37,716 nt of DNA from Cytophagales bacterium (GTDB taxonomy: Bacteria > Bacteroidota > Bacteroidia > Cytophagales > Cyclobacteriaceae), in assembly GCA_024232835.1 (NCBI GenBank), contig JAAEPI010000426.1, forward strand, positions 1-37,716. Direction: 5' to 3'. The notes under the pieces were generated by a model. It worked only from the letters and a program-made list of their open reading frames with translations, did no database searches and was not told where the DNA came from. The position numbers were made by a program, and so were the translations under genes. Shown here piece after piece: positions 16,717 to 25,964 of this stretch. The first letter of the stretch is position 1, and every line of letters begins with the position of its first letter.

Positions 16717-18494
16717 ATCCTTTCTGGTACTTGAATACTGAGCATTGCCATGCCACTTTTGAGTACTCTGGCTGTCACCTCAGACAAGGCTATTCTCATT
16801 TTCACCAGCGCTTTAACGTCTTCACTAAATATAGGTACCTCTTGGTAAAACCCATTGTAATCTTTAGCTACATCGAAAATGTACTGTGCCAACAATGCGG
16901 GGGAATAATCTTCTCCAGCATCTTTGATAATTTCAGGGAATTTACTCAGTTGATAAATTAAGTCTGCTTCCCTTTTATGAAATACGATATCATCTTCCAC
17001 TTCTGTCGATATATGCAGTGTTTTCGCTCGTCTTATTATTGCCGAAATACGGGCGTATGTGTATTGAATAAAGGGGCCGGTATCTCCGTGAAAATCGATC
17101 GATTTGATTGGATCAAAAAGTATGCGTTTTTTAGGATCCACTCTGAGAAGGAAATACTTGAGTGCGCCGAGTCCGAGCATCTTGTACAACTCGTTAGCCT
17201 CTTTCGGCTCCAAACCTTCATTTTTCCCAAGATCCGTGGTGTGTCGTTCGGCAGTTTCAAACATTTCCTGCATTAGATCATCAGCATCCACAACAGTTCC
17301 CTCTCTGGACTTCATTTTACCTGTTGGTAAGTCCACCATGCCGTACGATAAATGATGAAGTCCTTCTGCATACGGACGACCCAATTTTTTCATAATTAAA
17401 AAAAGCACCTGAAAGTGATAATCTTGCTCATTACCAACAACATATACTGACTTATCGAAGGGAAAATTTTTGTGTTTCAACTCACATGTGCCCATATCCT
17501 GAGTCATGTACACGGAAGTACCATCTGCCCTGAGAATCAATTTTTCGTCTAAACCATATTCAGTGAGATCAACCCAAACTGAACCGTTTCCCTTTTTAAA
17601 AAAGATACCTTTTTCCAATCCCTCATCTACCAGATTCTTCCCCAACAAGTAGGTCTCTGACTCGTAATAAAACTTATCGAATGTGACGCCAATCGTACTA
17701 TATGTAATATCAAATCCGGCATAAACCCATTCGTTCATCATCTCCCAAAGTGCCACTGTAGCCTCATCTCCCATCTCCCATTTTTTTAGCATTTCCTGGG
17801 CTTCCAAGATCAGTGGAGCTTGCTTCTTCGCCTCGTCGGTATTCATCCCCCCCGATTCTAATTCAGCAATCTCCTTTTTATACTCCTTATCAAATTTCAC
17901 ATAGTAATTTCCGATCAGCTTATCTCCTTTGATCCCTGTGCTATCGGGGGATTCTCCGTTACCATATTTCTGATAAGTGAGCATGGATTTGCAAATGTGA
18001 ATGCCTCGATCATTTACCAGGTTTGTTTTATTTACTTCGTATCCTGCCGTGGTTAAAATTCTAGACATGGAATCACCTAGAAAAATGGTTCTCAAATGAC
18101 CGAGATGCAATGGCTTGTTGGTGTTAGGTGAGGAAAACTCAACCATAACATTTTTACCATTAGATGCTGACTGTCCATAATTGTCAACGGCATAAATCTC
18201 TTTTAGCATTTGCAACCAAGCATCGTCCTCAATTTCCAAATTGAGAAAGCCTTTTACCACATTGTATCCTTTGATTATTGGAGAATGTTGAGTTACAAAT
18301 TCTCCGATTGTCCTACCTGATTCTTCTGGGTTCTTTTGGGTATATTTTAGATAAGGGAAAATAACGAACGTATACTTCCCTTCAAATTCCCTTCGAGTGG
18401 GTTGTAAGCTCAGATCTTCGGCTCCAATTGGGTGGCTGAATACTTCGCTAAATGCCTTCGAGATTTCGCCTGTAATTATCGATTCGATATCCAC
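16713..18494 (-). CDS. argS: Arginyl-tRNA synthetase
   Basis: Class I aminoacyl-tRNA synthetase, 593 aa, cytoplasmic. The N-terminal tRNA-binding additional domain is present (residues 1-100), the HIGH motif is HLGH within NKPLHLGHLRTIFLGD (about 127-142), and the KMSKS-like region is GKMKSREGTVVDADDL (about 390-405). The C-terminal DALR anticodon-binding domain ends with ARVLKSGMAMLSIQVPERM. It starts 8 nt after the ctlX stop and overlaps menA by 4 nt, so all are probably one transcript. Length and motifs are normal. Confidence 0.96.
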   Translation of the reverse strand: MDIESIITGEISKAFSEVFSHPIGAEDLSLQPTRREFEGKYTFVIFPYLKYTQKNPEESGRTIGEFVTQHSPIIKGYNVVKGFLNLEIEDDAWLQMLKEIYAVDNYGQSASNGKNVMVEFSSPNTNKPLHLGHLRTIFLGDSMSRILTTAGYEVNKTNLVNDRGIHICKSMLTYQKYGNGESPDSTGIKGDKLIGNYYVKFDKEYKKEIAELESGGMNTDEAKKQAPLILEAQEMLKKWEMGDEATVALWEMMNEWVYAGFDITYSTIGVTFDKFYYESETYLLGKNLVDEGLEKGIFFKKGNGSVWVDLTEYGLDEKLILRADGTSVYMTQDMGTCELKHKNFPFDKSVYVVGNEQDYHFQVLFLIMKKLGRPYAEGLHHLSYGMVDLPTGKMKSREGTVVDADDLMQEMFETAERHTTDLGKNEGLEPKEANELYKMLGLGALKYFLLRVDPKKRILFDPIKSIDFHGDTGPFIQYTYARISAIIRRAKTLHISTEVEDDIVFHKREADLIYQLSKFPEIIKDAGEDYSPALLAQYIFDVAKDYNGFYQEVPIFSEDVKALVKMRIALSEVTARVLKSGMAMLSIQVPERM

Positions 18495-18502
18495 CTTTTT
18501 CT

Positions 18503-19441
18503 CTAATTTTTCTTTGGTAAAAAAACTTCAGACATCATACATCGGGCACTACCTCCGCCTAACATTTCGATTACTTTGAGGTCAGCATAAATCAATTTCC
18601 CGTGAGCTGAGAGTGATCTGATCTGTACTCTGTCTAATGAATGATAGGCCGCTGATGACATGACTATCAATCGGTTCCCATCTTTGCTCTCTACCTGAAT
18701 CATGTTGCCAGCAAACTGCTCTACTTGCTCTTCCGTTATTTCTATTATCTCCTTTCCTGTATCAGCCAGAGAGTCTTCGAGCCTTTCTTTTTCCAAATCA
18801 TCATCGATGCAATCCATGCAAACCACAGCGAATTTCTCACCTAGAGCCATCATGACATTTGTATGATAAATGGGTAATCTGGCCTCACTCACTGTTTGAT
18901 TCGCATGGAAAGTGACGGCTTTATAACCAATTTCATCGCACCACGCATTTAGTGGGTCCTCCATTGTCCTGTCAGAAAGAGCCGCATAGGCAATGTTATT
19001 TTGCCTGTCCAGTAGCAAGCTTCCTGTGCCTTCCAAATAAGCCTTTTTGTCTTCCCACTGAGCATAGCTCTTTACTTTCATTACCTTGAAATTCTTTTTC
19101 AATTTGGCCAGAATATTATCTCTTCTTTCTGCTCGTCTGTTCGGGGCGAACATTGGGTACAACCTTATCATCCCATCTTCATGAAAGGATACCCAGTTAT
19201 TCGGGAAAATGGAATCAGGTGTGGCAGGGTCTGGCGTATCATCAAATATGCTTACTTCAACGCCCTCCTCCTTCAGTTTTGATACCAACCCTTCAAATTC
19301 CATTAGCGCCTTCTCCTGTATCGTCTCCTCGGTACCACCATCCCACGCTTTTTGATAAAAATTATTCACCGCCGTTTGCTCATTCATGTGGAATGCCACC
19401 GGACGAATCATTAATATACTATTTGTTATCTGTTTACTCAT
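18503..19441 (-). CDS. ctlX: CtlX-like amidinotransferase-fold hydrolase
   Basis: A 312-aa member of the amidinotransferase/arginine deiminase fold, closest by its N-terminus (ILMIRPVAFHMNEQTAVNNFYQ and PDSIFPNNWVSFH) to citrulline-utilisation hydrolase CtlX. The catalytic Cys is in GGGSARCMMSEVFLP at the extreme C-terminus, the catalytic His in LPIYHTNVMMALG near 190, and the Asp or Glu of the first motif in LEGTGSLLLDR near 114. Proposed role is hydrolysis of citrulline or a related guanidino/ureido amino acid; substrate is not proven here. It overlaps the upstream DDAH-like gene by 8 nt. Confidence 0.85.
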   Translation of the reverse strand: MSKQITNSILMIRPVAFHMNEQTAVNNFYQKAWDGGTEETIQEKALMEFEGLVSKLKEEGVEVSIFDDTPDPATPDSIFPNNWVSFHEDGMIRLYPMFAPNRRAERRDNILAKLKKNFKVMKVKSYAQWEDKKAYLEGTGSLLLDRQNNIAYAALSDRTMEDPLNAWCDEIGYKAVTFHANQTVSEARLPIYHTNVMMALGEKFAVVCMDCIDDDLEKERLEDSLADTGKEIIEITEEQVEQFAGNMIQVESKDGNRLIVMSSAAYHSLDRVQIRSLSAHGKLIYADLKVIEMLGGGSARCMMSEVFLPKKN

Positions 19442-20348
19442 ATACTCTACTCAAAGGCATTGTCGAACATCTTAGCAATCCTTCCATTTTTGCTACTTCT
19501 CTAAATTTAACCTCTTCAACAACTAAACCCCAGTTTCTAAATTGATCATTTAGACGCGTGAAACTACTATCCGAGATGACAATATCAGGGCTGATTGAGA
19601 AAAAATTAGAGTTCATGTCATACATTTCCTCTTTGTCAATTTCGAAGACATTATCCCGGCCAAAAAAATCAAATAGAAAGCCCACGTCTTCTTTTTTCTT
19701 GAAACCTTCAGGGTATATCACCGCCTTGTCCCTTCCTACAGCTTGAAAACAACAATCCAGATGAAGTGCATTTTCTCTGGGGCGGTCATCTGACTTGTTA
19801 AGCTCAAATGGTTTTATTTTCCAATCTGGAAAATTTCTCCTCAGAAAATCAACACCAGCTTCATTTGTTCGCGCTACCATGTATTTTTCAAAATCAGCCG
19901 CCCGAGAATAACCTACAAATAGATGCCCTTTCCATGGGATCACATCTCCCCCTTCCATCCGCTCATGATCCTCTGGATAAAAGACATTGCCTATTTGATC
20001 GATAATATACCGGATCCCGTCTACTTCTTTCTGTCGGTTGGCTGTTATTTCTGGAACAATCAACTGATCGCCAATTACGATAGCTACGTCTCTGGAAAAG
20101 ACCTGATTATAATCCGAAATGAGGCTGGGTCTATAGACGGTAACGCCATGTTTCAGTAGCACCTTTTCTACGGTCTCTAATTCTCTTATCAAATCGGTTT
20201 CAATAGGATAGGTTCCTTCAAGAATGTGTTGCCTGGACTTTGGATCATACGTATCCTCAATTTTTGGTACTCCCCCAAAGCTTTCAGCAGTACCCAATAC
20301 AACCGCCAGTAGAGGAGCTGTTTCATCCAAAATATTTGTTGTGATCAT
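19434..20348 (-). CDS. DDAH/arginine-deiminase-like hydrolase
   Basis: A 304-aa protein of the amidinotransferase fold, resembling dimethylarginine dimethylaminohydrolases and arginine deiminases. Motifs are MEGGDVIPWKGHLFVG (about residues 125-140), LHLDCCFQAVG near 190 with the catalytic His, and the C-terminal catalytic Cys in LLRCSTMPLSR. I prefer the ATG at 20348: the ORF-track start is a GTG at 20366 that overlaps a TACTTTG promoter-like box. It is the first gene of a leftward operon with ctlX, argS and menA. Whether it acts on arginine, methylarginine or another guanidine cannot be settled from sequence reading. Confidence 0.8.
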   Translation of the reverse strand: MITTNILDETAPLLAVVLGTAESFGGVPKIEDTYDPKSRQHILEGTYPIETDLIRELETVEKVLLKHGVTVYRPSLISDYNQVFSRDVAIVIGDQLIVPEITANRQKEVDGIRYIIDQIGNVFYPEDHERMEGGDVIPWKGHLFVGYSRAADFEKYMVARTNEAGVDFLRRNFPDWKIKPFELNKSDDRPRENALHLDCCFQAVGRDKAVIYPEGFKKKEDVGFLFDFFGRDNVFEIDKEEMYDMNSNFFSISPDIVISDSSFTRLNDQFRNWGLVVEEVKFREVAKMEGLLRCSTMPLSRVYE

Positions 20349-20365
20349 AGTTTTGAAAATCGACA

Positions 20366-20372
20366 CAAAGTA
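20366..20372 (-). promoter_or_regulatory. Candidate -7 box of the DDAH-ctlX-argS-menA operon
   Basis: TACTTTG on the minus strand is close to the Bacteroidota -7 element TAnnTTTG (one base shorter in the spacer). It lies 18 bp upstream of the preferred ATG and overlaps the alternative GTG start, which makes the GTG unlikely. The matching -33 element is not clear. Confidence 0.35.
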
Positions 20373-20451
20373 ACATTTATAAAATGAAATTCAAATGCTT
20401 TTTAGATTTCGATTTTTTTGTGATAATTGCACTCTCTAACTGCGACTTTAA

Positions 20452-21843
20452 ATGAAAAAATATGCTGATCTGATCGACCAAACTTTTGACTTCCCCACGA
20501 GGGAGTTCAAGGTTAGAAACAATCAGTTATTTTTTCATAATGTTGATTTGAAGGAGGTGGTTGAGAAATACGGTACCCCCTTGCGGCTTTCATATCTCCC
20601 AAAGATTCAGGATAATATTCGATTTGCTCAGCAGATATTTGAGCAGGCCATTGAAAAGCTGTCGTATGAGGGAATATACAAGTATGCCTACTGCACCAAA
20701 TCTTCTCACTTTCGTTTTGTGCTGGAAGAGGCCTTGGCCTGTGGATCACAAATTGAGACATCTTCTGCATTCGATATTTCCCTGATAAAAAGCCTCCACA
20801 AAAGTGGAAGTCTCACAAAAGATCACCTCATAATTTGCAATGGTTTCAAGCGGCCTCTCTATTTATCCAATGTGGCAAACCTGATCAATGATGGATTCAG
20901 AAATTGTATGCCCATACTTGATACGCTGAATGAACTAAACTCCTATGATGGACAAATCAATCAGCCGTACAAGATTGGTATACGATTAGCCGCTGATGAA
21001 GAACCAAATTTTGGTTTTTATACATCCCGATTGGGTATCAGGTATGATGACGTATTGGATCTTTACAAAAATCGTATTGAGAACCATCCGCACGCCAAGC
21101 TGAAAATGCTCCACTATTTCATCAATACTGGAATAAAGGACACAGCCTATTATTGGAGCGAGTTGAGTCGATTTATCGAAATGTACTGCAGCCTAAAAAA
21201 GCTATGCCCTGATCTTGATTCGGTAGATATTGGTGGTGGGTTTCCTATCAAAACTTCCCTGGCATTCGATTATGATTATGAATACATGGCAGAGGAAATT
21301 GTCAGAAATATTAAAGAAATATGTGATAAGTATAATGTGCCCGTGCCGAACATCGTGACTGAATTCGGAAGCTACACGGTTGGTGAGAGCGGTGCTACCA
21401 TCTACTCCGTGCTTGATGAAAAATTGCAAAACGACAAAGAACTCTGGTACATGATGAATGGATCGTTTATCACCCATATGCCCGATGTGTGGGGAACCAA
21501 TCAGAAGTATATCCTGCTTCCGATTAACTTGTGGGACAATGAATTTCATAAGGTGAATATCGGTGGACTAACCTGCGACAGTCTGGACTACTATGATTCT
21601 GAGATGCACATTGCAGAAGTATTTCTTCCTGTCAAGAAAGAAAAGGAAGACCTATATTTTGGATTCTTTCACAATGGCGCCTATCAGGAATCGTTGGGCG
21701 GATATGGTGGCATTCAGCATTGCCTGATCCCGGCACCCAAGCACGTCATTCTCAAGAAAGATAAAAATGGGGAAATTCAATCCGAACTGTTTGCTGAAGA
21801 ACAGACCAGCGAATCAATGATGAAGATATTGGGGTATGAGTGA
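20452..21843 (+). CDS. speA: Arginine decarboxylase (fold type III PLP enzyme)
   Basis: A 463-aa PLP-dependent decarboxylase of the alanine-racemase-like fold type III group, the short form found across Bacteroidota and annotated as arginine decarboxylase. The PLP lysine is in YAYCTKSSHFRFV (about residues 79-91), the phosphate-binding glycine motif is DIGGGFPIKT near 260, and the second-domain motif VTEFGSYTVGESGATI near 303 and CDSLDYYD near 380 give the substrate-binding Cys and Asp. Product would be agmatine, entering polyamine synthesis. Diaminopimelate or ornithine as substrate is less likely from the family but not excluded. It is divergent from the arginine operon. Confidence 0.82.
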   Translation: MKKYADLIDQTFDFPTREFKVRNNQLFFHNVDLKEVVEKYGTPLRLSYLPKIQDNIRFAQQIFEQAIEKLSYEGIYKYAYCTKSSHFRFVLEEALACGSQIETSSAFDISLIKSLHKSGSLTKDHLIICNGFKRPLYLSNVANLINDGFRNCMPILDTLNELNSYDGQINQPYKIGIRLAADEEPNFGFYTSRLGIRYDDVLDLYKNRIENHPHAKLKMLHYFINTGIKDTAYYWSELSRFIEMYCSLKKLCPDLDSVDIGGGFPIKTSLAFDYDYEYMAEEIVRNIKEICDKYNVPVPNIVTEFGSYTVGESGATIYSVLDEKLQNDKELWYMMNGSFITHMPDVWGTNQKYILLPINLWDNEFHKVNIGGLTCDSLDYYDSEMHIAEVFLPVKKEKEDLYFGFFHNGAYQESLGGYGGIQHCLIPAPKHVILKKDKNGEIQSELFAEEQTSESMMKILGYE

Positions 21844-21988
21844 ATTACTTTTGTGTGAATCGTTTGACTAGCTTTGAGAAATAAATATCGGATTATCCTG
21901 ACCGTTGATAGGGGTATCCTGATGTTGGTGGCAATCATGAAGATAGTCACCCTTATATTCACAACTAATATTTGAGAGTGATCCGAAA

Positions 21989-24900
21989 ATGACATCAACA
22001 AAAGCAGAAAAAAGTGCCCTTTGTGGAATATGCCCGGCAGGCTGCTGGATCCATGTGTCCTATGACGATGATGGAAAGATCGAAGACGTTCGAGCTGATG
22101 CTTCGTCCGGTAACGGAGTGATATGCAAGATTGGAAAACACTCAAGAGATATCGTCTACTCAGATGACCGCTTGCAATATCCGATGAAGAGAAAAGGGGC
22201 AAAAGGGTCGTATGAGTTTGAGCAAATATCCTGGGATGAAGCTTATGAAATCATCGTTGAAAAACTAGAAGCTATAAAGGACAAACACGGGCCTGAAGCT
22301 ACAGCAATCTACACTGGCAGGGGGAGTTTTGAATTGGCCTTGTGTGATGTTTATCAACCAAAAGAGGTAGCAATTTCGTCAGCATCAAGTGTGCTTTTCC
22401 CTTTTGGTTCGCCAAATACCTTAGGGGTCGGAGCGCTGTGCTATGTTTCATTCGCCATGATAGCCCCGCATGTGACGATGGGTGAGATGTATTTCAATAT
22501 GTTCTCAGATATTGAAAATGCAGAAGTAATCGTTGTTTGGGGAGCCAACCCTGCAACAGACAGCCCCCCCACTGATTTCGAAAGAATAATTAAAGCCCAT
22601 GAGAGGGGAGCAAAAGTAATTGTTATCGATCCAAGACGAACAGCTTTGGCAAAGCTGGAAGGCGCAGAGTGGATTCCTATCCGGTCTGGTACCGATGGAG
22701 CATTGGCCTTAGGGCTTTGTAATGTGCTAATTGAAGAGGAGCTCTATGATGCCCAATTTGTTGAAAACGAGATGATCGGATTCGAAGAGTTTTCGCAATA
22801 TGTCCAGCACTTCACTCCCGTGGATGTTGAAGAAAAAACAGGTGTCCCTGCTGAGACAGTTGTAAGCCTTGCAAGACAAATTGTTTCCGCGGACGGGGCT
22901 GCCCCTGTTATGTACACCGGATTGGAATACACCAACAGTGGAGTTCAGAATATACGGGCAACTTTTGTGCTTTGGGCAATGGCAGGACAGCTGGATGTGC
23001 CAGGCGGGAGATGTTTTTCTATGAAAGAAAATCAGTTTCCGATAAATAAATCCGGGCTCATTCCTAACCCAGACATGAAAAAAGCACTTGGTCAGGATCG
23101 GTTCCCTGTTTATAGCGCTTATCGCGGAGAATCCCATGCTATTTCACTACCAGAGTCAGTTCTGAAAAGTAATCCATACAAAATCCGTTCATTGATTATT
23201 CATGGTGGTTCCATAACTACGTCTTGGCCGGAACCTGATATCTGGAAAGAAACCTTGAATGAGCTTGATTTCTTGGTGTGCATTGATCGATATCTCACCG
23301 CTGATGCTGCATATGCCGACATAGTACTACCAGCAACTACGATGTATGAAATTGAGTCATACATGACCTATGGTTCATTATTTAAAATTCGAGAAAAAGT
23401 GATAGAGCCGGTCGGCGAATCAAGAAACGATTTTTTCATCATGGCAGAATTGGCCGACAAGCTCGGTTACGGACATCTGTATCCTCAAAATGAAGAAGAA
23501 CTGCTGCAACACGTCTTGAAAGGTTCTGGGTTTTCATTGGATGAAGTGAGGAGAAATGGCGGGATGGTTCAAAAAAAGCCGGTCATGCTGCAGTACAAAA
23601 AATGGGAGAAAGGTCTGTTGAGAGAAGATGGAAAAAAGGGATTCGATACTCCTAGTGGAAAATTTGAAATAGCTTCCTCCATTCTTGAAGAAAACGGTTA
23701 CGACGCATTACCTGTGTACACCGAACCTACGGAAGGATTGTCTTCAGATCTTCATAACAACTATCCCCTTATTTTCAATTCAGGAGCACGAGTTACTACC
23801 GATTTCCGTTCGCAACATCATAGCATAGAATCGTTGGTGAAAGAACGAAAGGAGCCAACGGTAACTCTTAACGCTCAAGACGCAAAAGATAGAGGTATCG
23901 AAAATGGTGAGCTTGTCCAAATTGAAACTGCTCGAGGAAAGGTAGAAATGAGGGCCTATGTTACTGATGATATTATTACAGGTGCTATTGATGCCAATAT
24001 GGGAGGAGGTGGGCCGTTAGGTCCTGAAGCTTGGCAAAAGGCAAATGTTAATGCGCTGACCGATTTGCAAAACTATGATCCAATTTCTGGATTTCCAGTT
24101 TACAAATCCCTGCTATGCGAAGTGAAAAAGGTCTCTACAATTACGAATAAACTGGAGATTGATTCAGGGGAAATAAATAGGCAGATCAAATCCAATGGAC
24201 AGAAATCGGGCAAAGAAAAACGCATTTATCTCGATAACAATGCCACCACACCACTGAGTGATGAGGTGAAAAAAGTATTGGTCGAATATTTGGAGAAATT
24301 TGGCAATCCTTCTAGCATTTATTCGGAAGGAAAAGAGGCGAAAATTGCTCTAGATGCAGCCAGGAGGAACCTTGCCAATCTGATAAACTGCACAGCCAGA
24401 AGAATCATATTTACCAGTGGTGGTTCTGAAGCCAACAACAATGCTATCAAAGGAGTGGCCTTTAAAAACAGAAATACCAAAAACCATATCATCACCACGA
24501 GTATCGAGCACCCATCAGTACTAAACACGTGCAAGTGGCTTGAAGAAAATAGTTTTTCTGTCACCTATCTCCAACCAACGGAAACGGGCTTAATAGAACC
24601 TGAGGCATTGCTGGATGCCATTACACCAAAAACATGCCTGGTTAGTATCATGCTGGCCAACAATGAAGTCGGCACCATCCAGCCAATTGCACAGTTGGCA
24701 GCTATCGCAAAGCAACATGAAGTTCTTTTTCACACGGATGCAGTTCAGGCGATTGGCAAGATTCCGGTTGATGTTCAGGAGTTGAATGTGGATTTGCTTA
24801 CAATGTCCGGCCATAAATTGCACGGACCAAAAGGCTGTGGCATACTGTATGTAAAGAAAGGAGTAGTGATTGATCCTCTGATAAACGGCGGTAGTCAGGA

Positions 24901-25372
24901 AGCTAAGCAAAGGGCAGGAACGGAAAATCTAGTCAGCATTGTAGGAATGGGAGAAGCTGCACAATTAGCAGCATCAAATATTGAGTATTCTGTGCGTATT
25001 GCCGCATTGCGTGACAAACTGGAATACGAGATTCTCAACCTGTTTGATGGAGGAAAGATTAACGGGAGTACTGAGCACCGATTGCCCAACACACTCAATG
25101 TAACATTGCCAGAGGTGAGAGGAGAGTCTTTGGTACTGGCGATGGATAAGAGAGGGGTTTCATTGTCCTCAGGTTCAGCTTGTCGCTCAGGGTCACCTGA
25201 TCCTTCGCATGTACTGCTAGCTTTAGGATTAACGGAGGAGGAAGCGCATTGCTCTGTGCGTCTTTCTTTAGGAGTGGAAAACACAGAAGAGGAAATCAAA
25301 AGAACAATTGTCATCCTGAATCAAATAATGGTCGATATGAAGGACAATATACGTTTTGTGTCTTGTCGATAA
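21989..25372 (+). CDS. Molybdopterin oxidoreductase fused to cysteine desulfurase
   Basis: One uninterrupted 1127-codon frame with two complete enzymes. Residues 1-725 are a DMSO-reductase-family molybdopterin oxidoreductase: the N-terminal [4Fe-4S] motif uses C12, C15, C19 and C46, the predicted Mo/W ligand is C151 in GVGALCYVS, and MGD-binding stretches (WGANPATDSPP, VIDPRRTALAKLEGA) follow. The C-terminal part (FDTPSGKFEIASSIL onward) resembles the acetylene hydratase and formate dehydrogenase-like branches. After a Lys-rich linker (about 726-744), residues 745-1127 are a NifS/IscS-type desulfurase with YLDNNATTPL, HTDAVQAIGK, PLP lysine K943 (SGHKLHG) and catalytic C1065 (SSGSACRSG). No Tat signal is present, so it is cytoplasmic. 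No partner subunit, fdhD or cofactor gene is adjacent. The molybdoenzyme substrate is unknown. Confidence 0.93.
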   Translation: MTSTKAEKSALCGICPAGCWIHVSYDDDGKIEDVRADASSGNGVICKIGKHSRDIVYSDDRLQYPMKRKGAKGSYEFEQISWDEAYEIIVEKLEAIKDKHGPEATAIYTGRGSFELALCDVYQPKEVAISSASSVLFPFGSPNTLGVGALCYVSFAMIAPHVTMGEMYFNMFSDIENAEVIVVWGANPATDSPPTDFERIIKAHERGAKVIVIDPRRTALAKLEGAEWIPIRSGTDGALALGLCNVLIEEELYDAQFVENEMIGFEEFSQYVQHFTPVDVEEKTGVPAETVVSLARQIVSADGAAPVMYTGLEYTNSGVQNIRATFVLWAMAGQLDVPGGRCFSMKENQFPINKSGLIPNPDMKKALGQDRFPVYSAYRGESHAISLPESVLKSNPYKIRSLIIHGGSITTSWPEPDIWKETLNELDFLVCIDRYLTADAAYADIVLPATTMYEIESYMTYGSLFKIREKVIEPVGESRNDFFIMAELADKLGYGHLYPQNEEELLQHVLKGSGFSLDEVRRNGGMVQKKPVMLQYKKWEKGLLREDGKKGFDTPSGKFEIASSILEENGYDALPVYTEPTEGLSSDLHNNYPLIFNSGARVTTDFRSQHHSIESLVKERKEPTVTLNAQDAKDRGIENGELVQIETARGKVEMRAYVTDDIITGAIDANMGGGGPLGPEAWQKANVNALTDLQNYDPISGFPVYKSLLCEVKKVSTITNKLEIDSGEINRQIKSNGQKSGKEKRIYLDNNATTPLSDEVKKVLVEYLEKFGNPSSIYSEGKEAKIALDAARRNLANLINCTARRIIFTSGGSEANNNAIKGVAFKNRNTKNHIITTSIEHPSVLNTCKWLEENSFSVTYLQPTETGLIEPEALLDAITPKTCLVSIMLANNEVGTIQPIAQLAAIAKQHEVLFHTDAVQAIGKIPVDVQELNVDLLTMSGHKLHGPKGCGILYVKKGVVIDPLINGGSQEAKQRAGTENLVSIVGMGEAAQLAASNIEYSVRIAALRDKLEYEILNLFDGGKINGSTEHRLPNTLNVTLPEVRGESLVLAMDKRGVSLSSGSACRSGSPDPSHVLLALGLTEEEAHCSVRLSLGVENTEEEIKRTIVILNQIMVDMKDNIRFVSCR

Positions 25373-25413
25373 ACACTTTTTTATGAGAGGGTTATGGTAT
25401 CCAAAAAAAACCA

Positions 25414-25935
25414 CTAAAAAAAACAATCCATAATCTCCCTAACACTCTTCACTCCATAATCTCCAATTGTCTCCTCCCCTTCCTGGTAATAGCCTTCAAG
25501 AAAAATGCGAATCGTTTTCATACCGAATTTCTTCGCTGGAATCAAGTCCCGCTCCTTATCCCCAATCATCCAGCTTTGTAGGGGATCAATATTGAATTTG
25601 GCCATAGCCTTCTCCCACATAAGTGAATCAGGCTTGCGAGTCAAACTCTCTGAGAAATCAGGATGATTGGGCGCATAATAAAAGTGATCGATCAAGTCAC
25701 CAGATTCTTTTTGGAAGTAATCATGACATTCTTGCATCTGCTCTTGCGTGTATCTGCCTTTAGCGATTCCGGCCTGATTAGTCACAACTATTAGTAAATA
25801 GCTTTGTGATTTCAACTTCTTGAGGACGTCTATAATGCCCGGTACTATCTTGAAATCCTCCAGGAGCCACACGTAATCACCTCTTTCTTCGTTCAATACA
25901 CCATCTCGATCTAAAAAAACCGCCTTTTGTTTCAT
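25414..25935 (-). CDS. GmhB-like HAD phosphatase
   Basis: A 173-aa HAD-superfamily (class IIIA) phosphatase resembling D-glycero-D-manno-heptose-1,7-bisphosphate 7-phosphatase of lipopolysaccharide core synthesis. HAD motif I is FLDRDGVLN (residues 7-15), motif II VVTNQAGIAKG near 50, and motif III-IV RKPDSLMWEKA and MIGDKERDLIPAKKFG. Unlike canonical GmhB, the loop between motifs II and III (YYAPNHPDFSESLTRKP) has no cysteines, so the usual CxH...CxC zinc site is missing. It may be a zinc-free GmhB or a related histidinol-phosphatase-type enzyme. It is convergent with the fusion gene, 41 bp apart. Confidence 0.82.
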   Translation of the reverse strand: MKQKAVFLDRDGVLNEERGDYVWLLEDFKIVPGIIDVLKKLKSQSYLLIVVTNQAGIAKGRYTQEQMQECHDYFQKESGDLIDHFYYAPNHPDFSESLTRKPDSLMWEKAMAKFNIDPLQSWMIGDKERDLIPAKKFGMKTIRIFLEGYYQEGEETIGDYGVKSVREIMDCFF

Positions 25936-25964
25936 TCATTAAAGGTCTAAACACTTGAGGGTCC

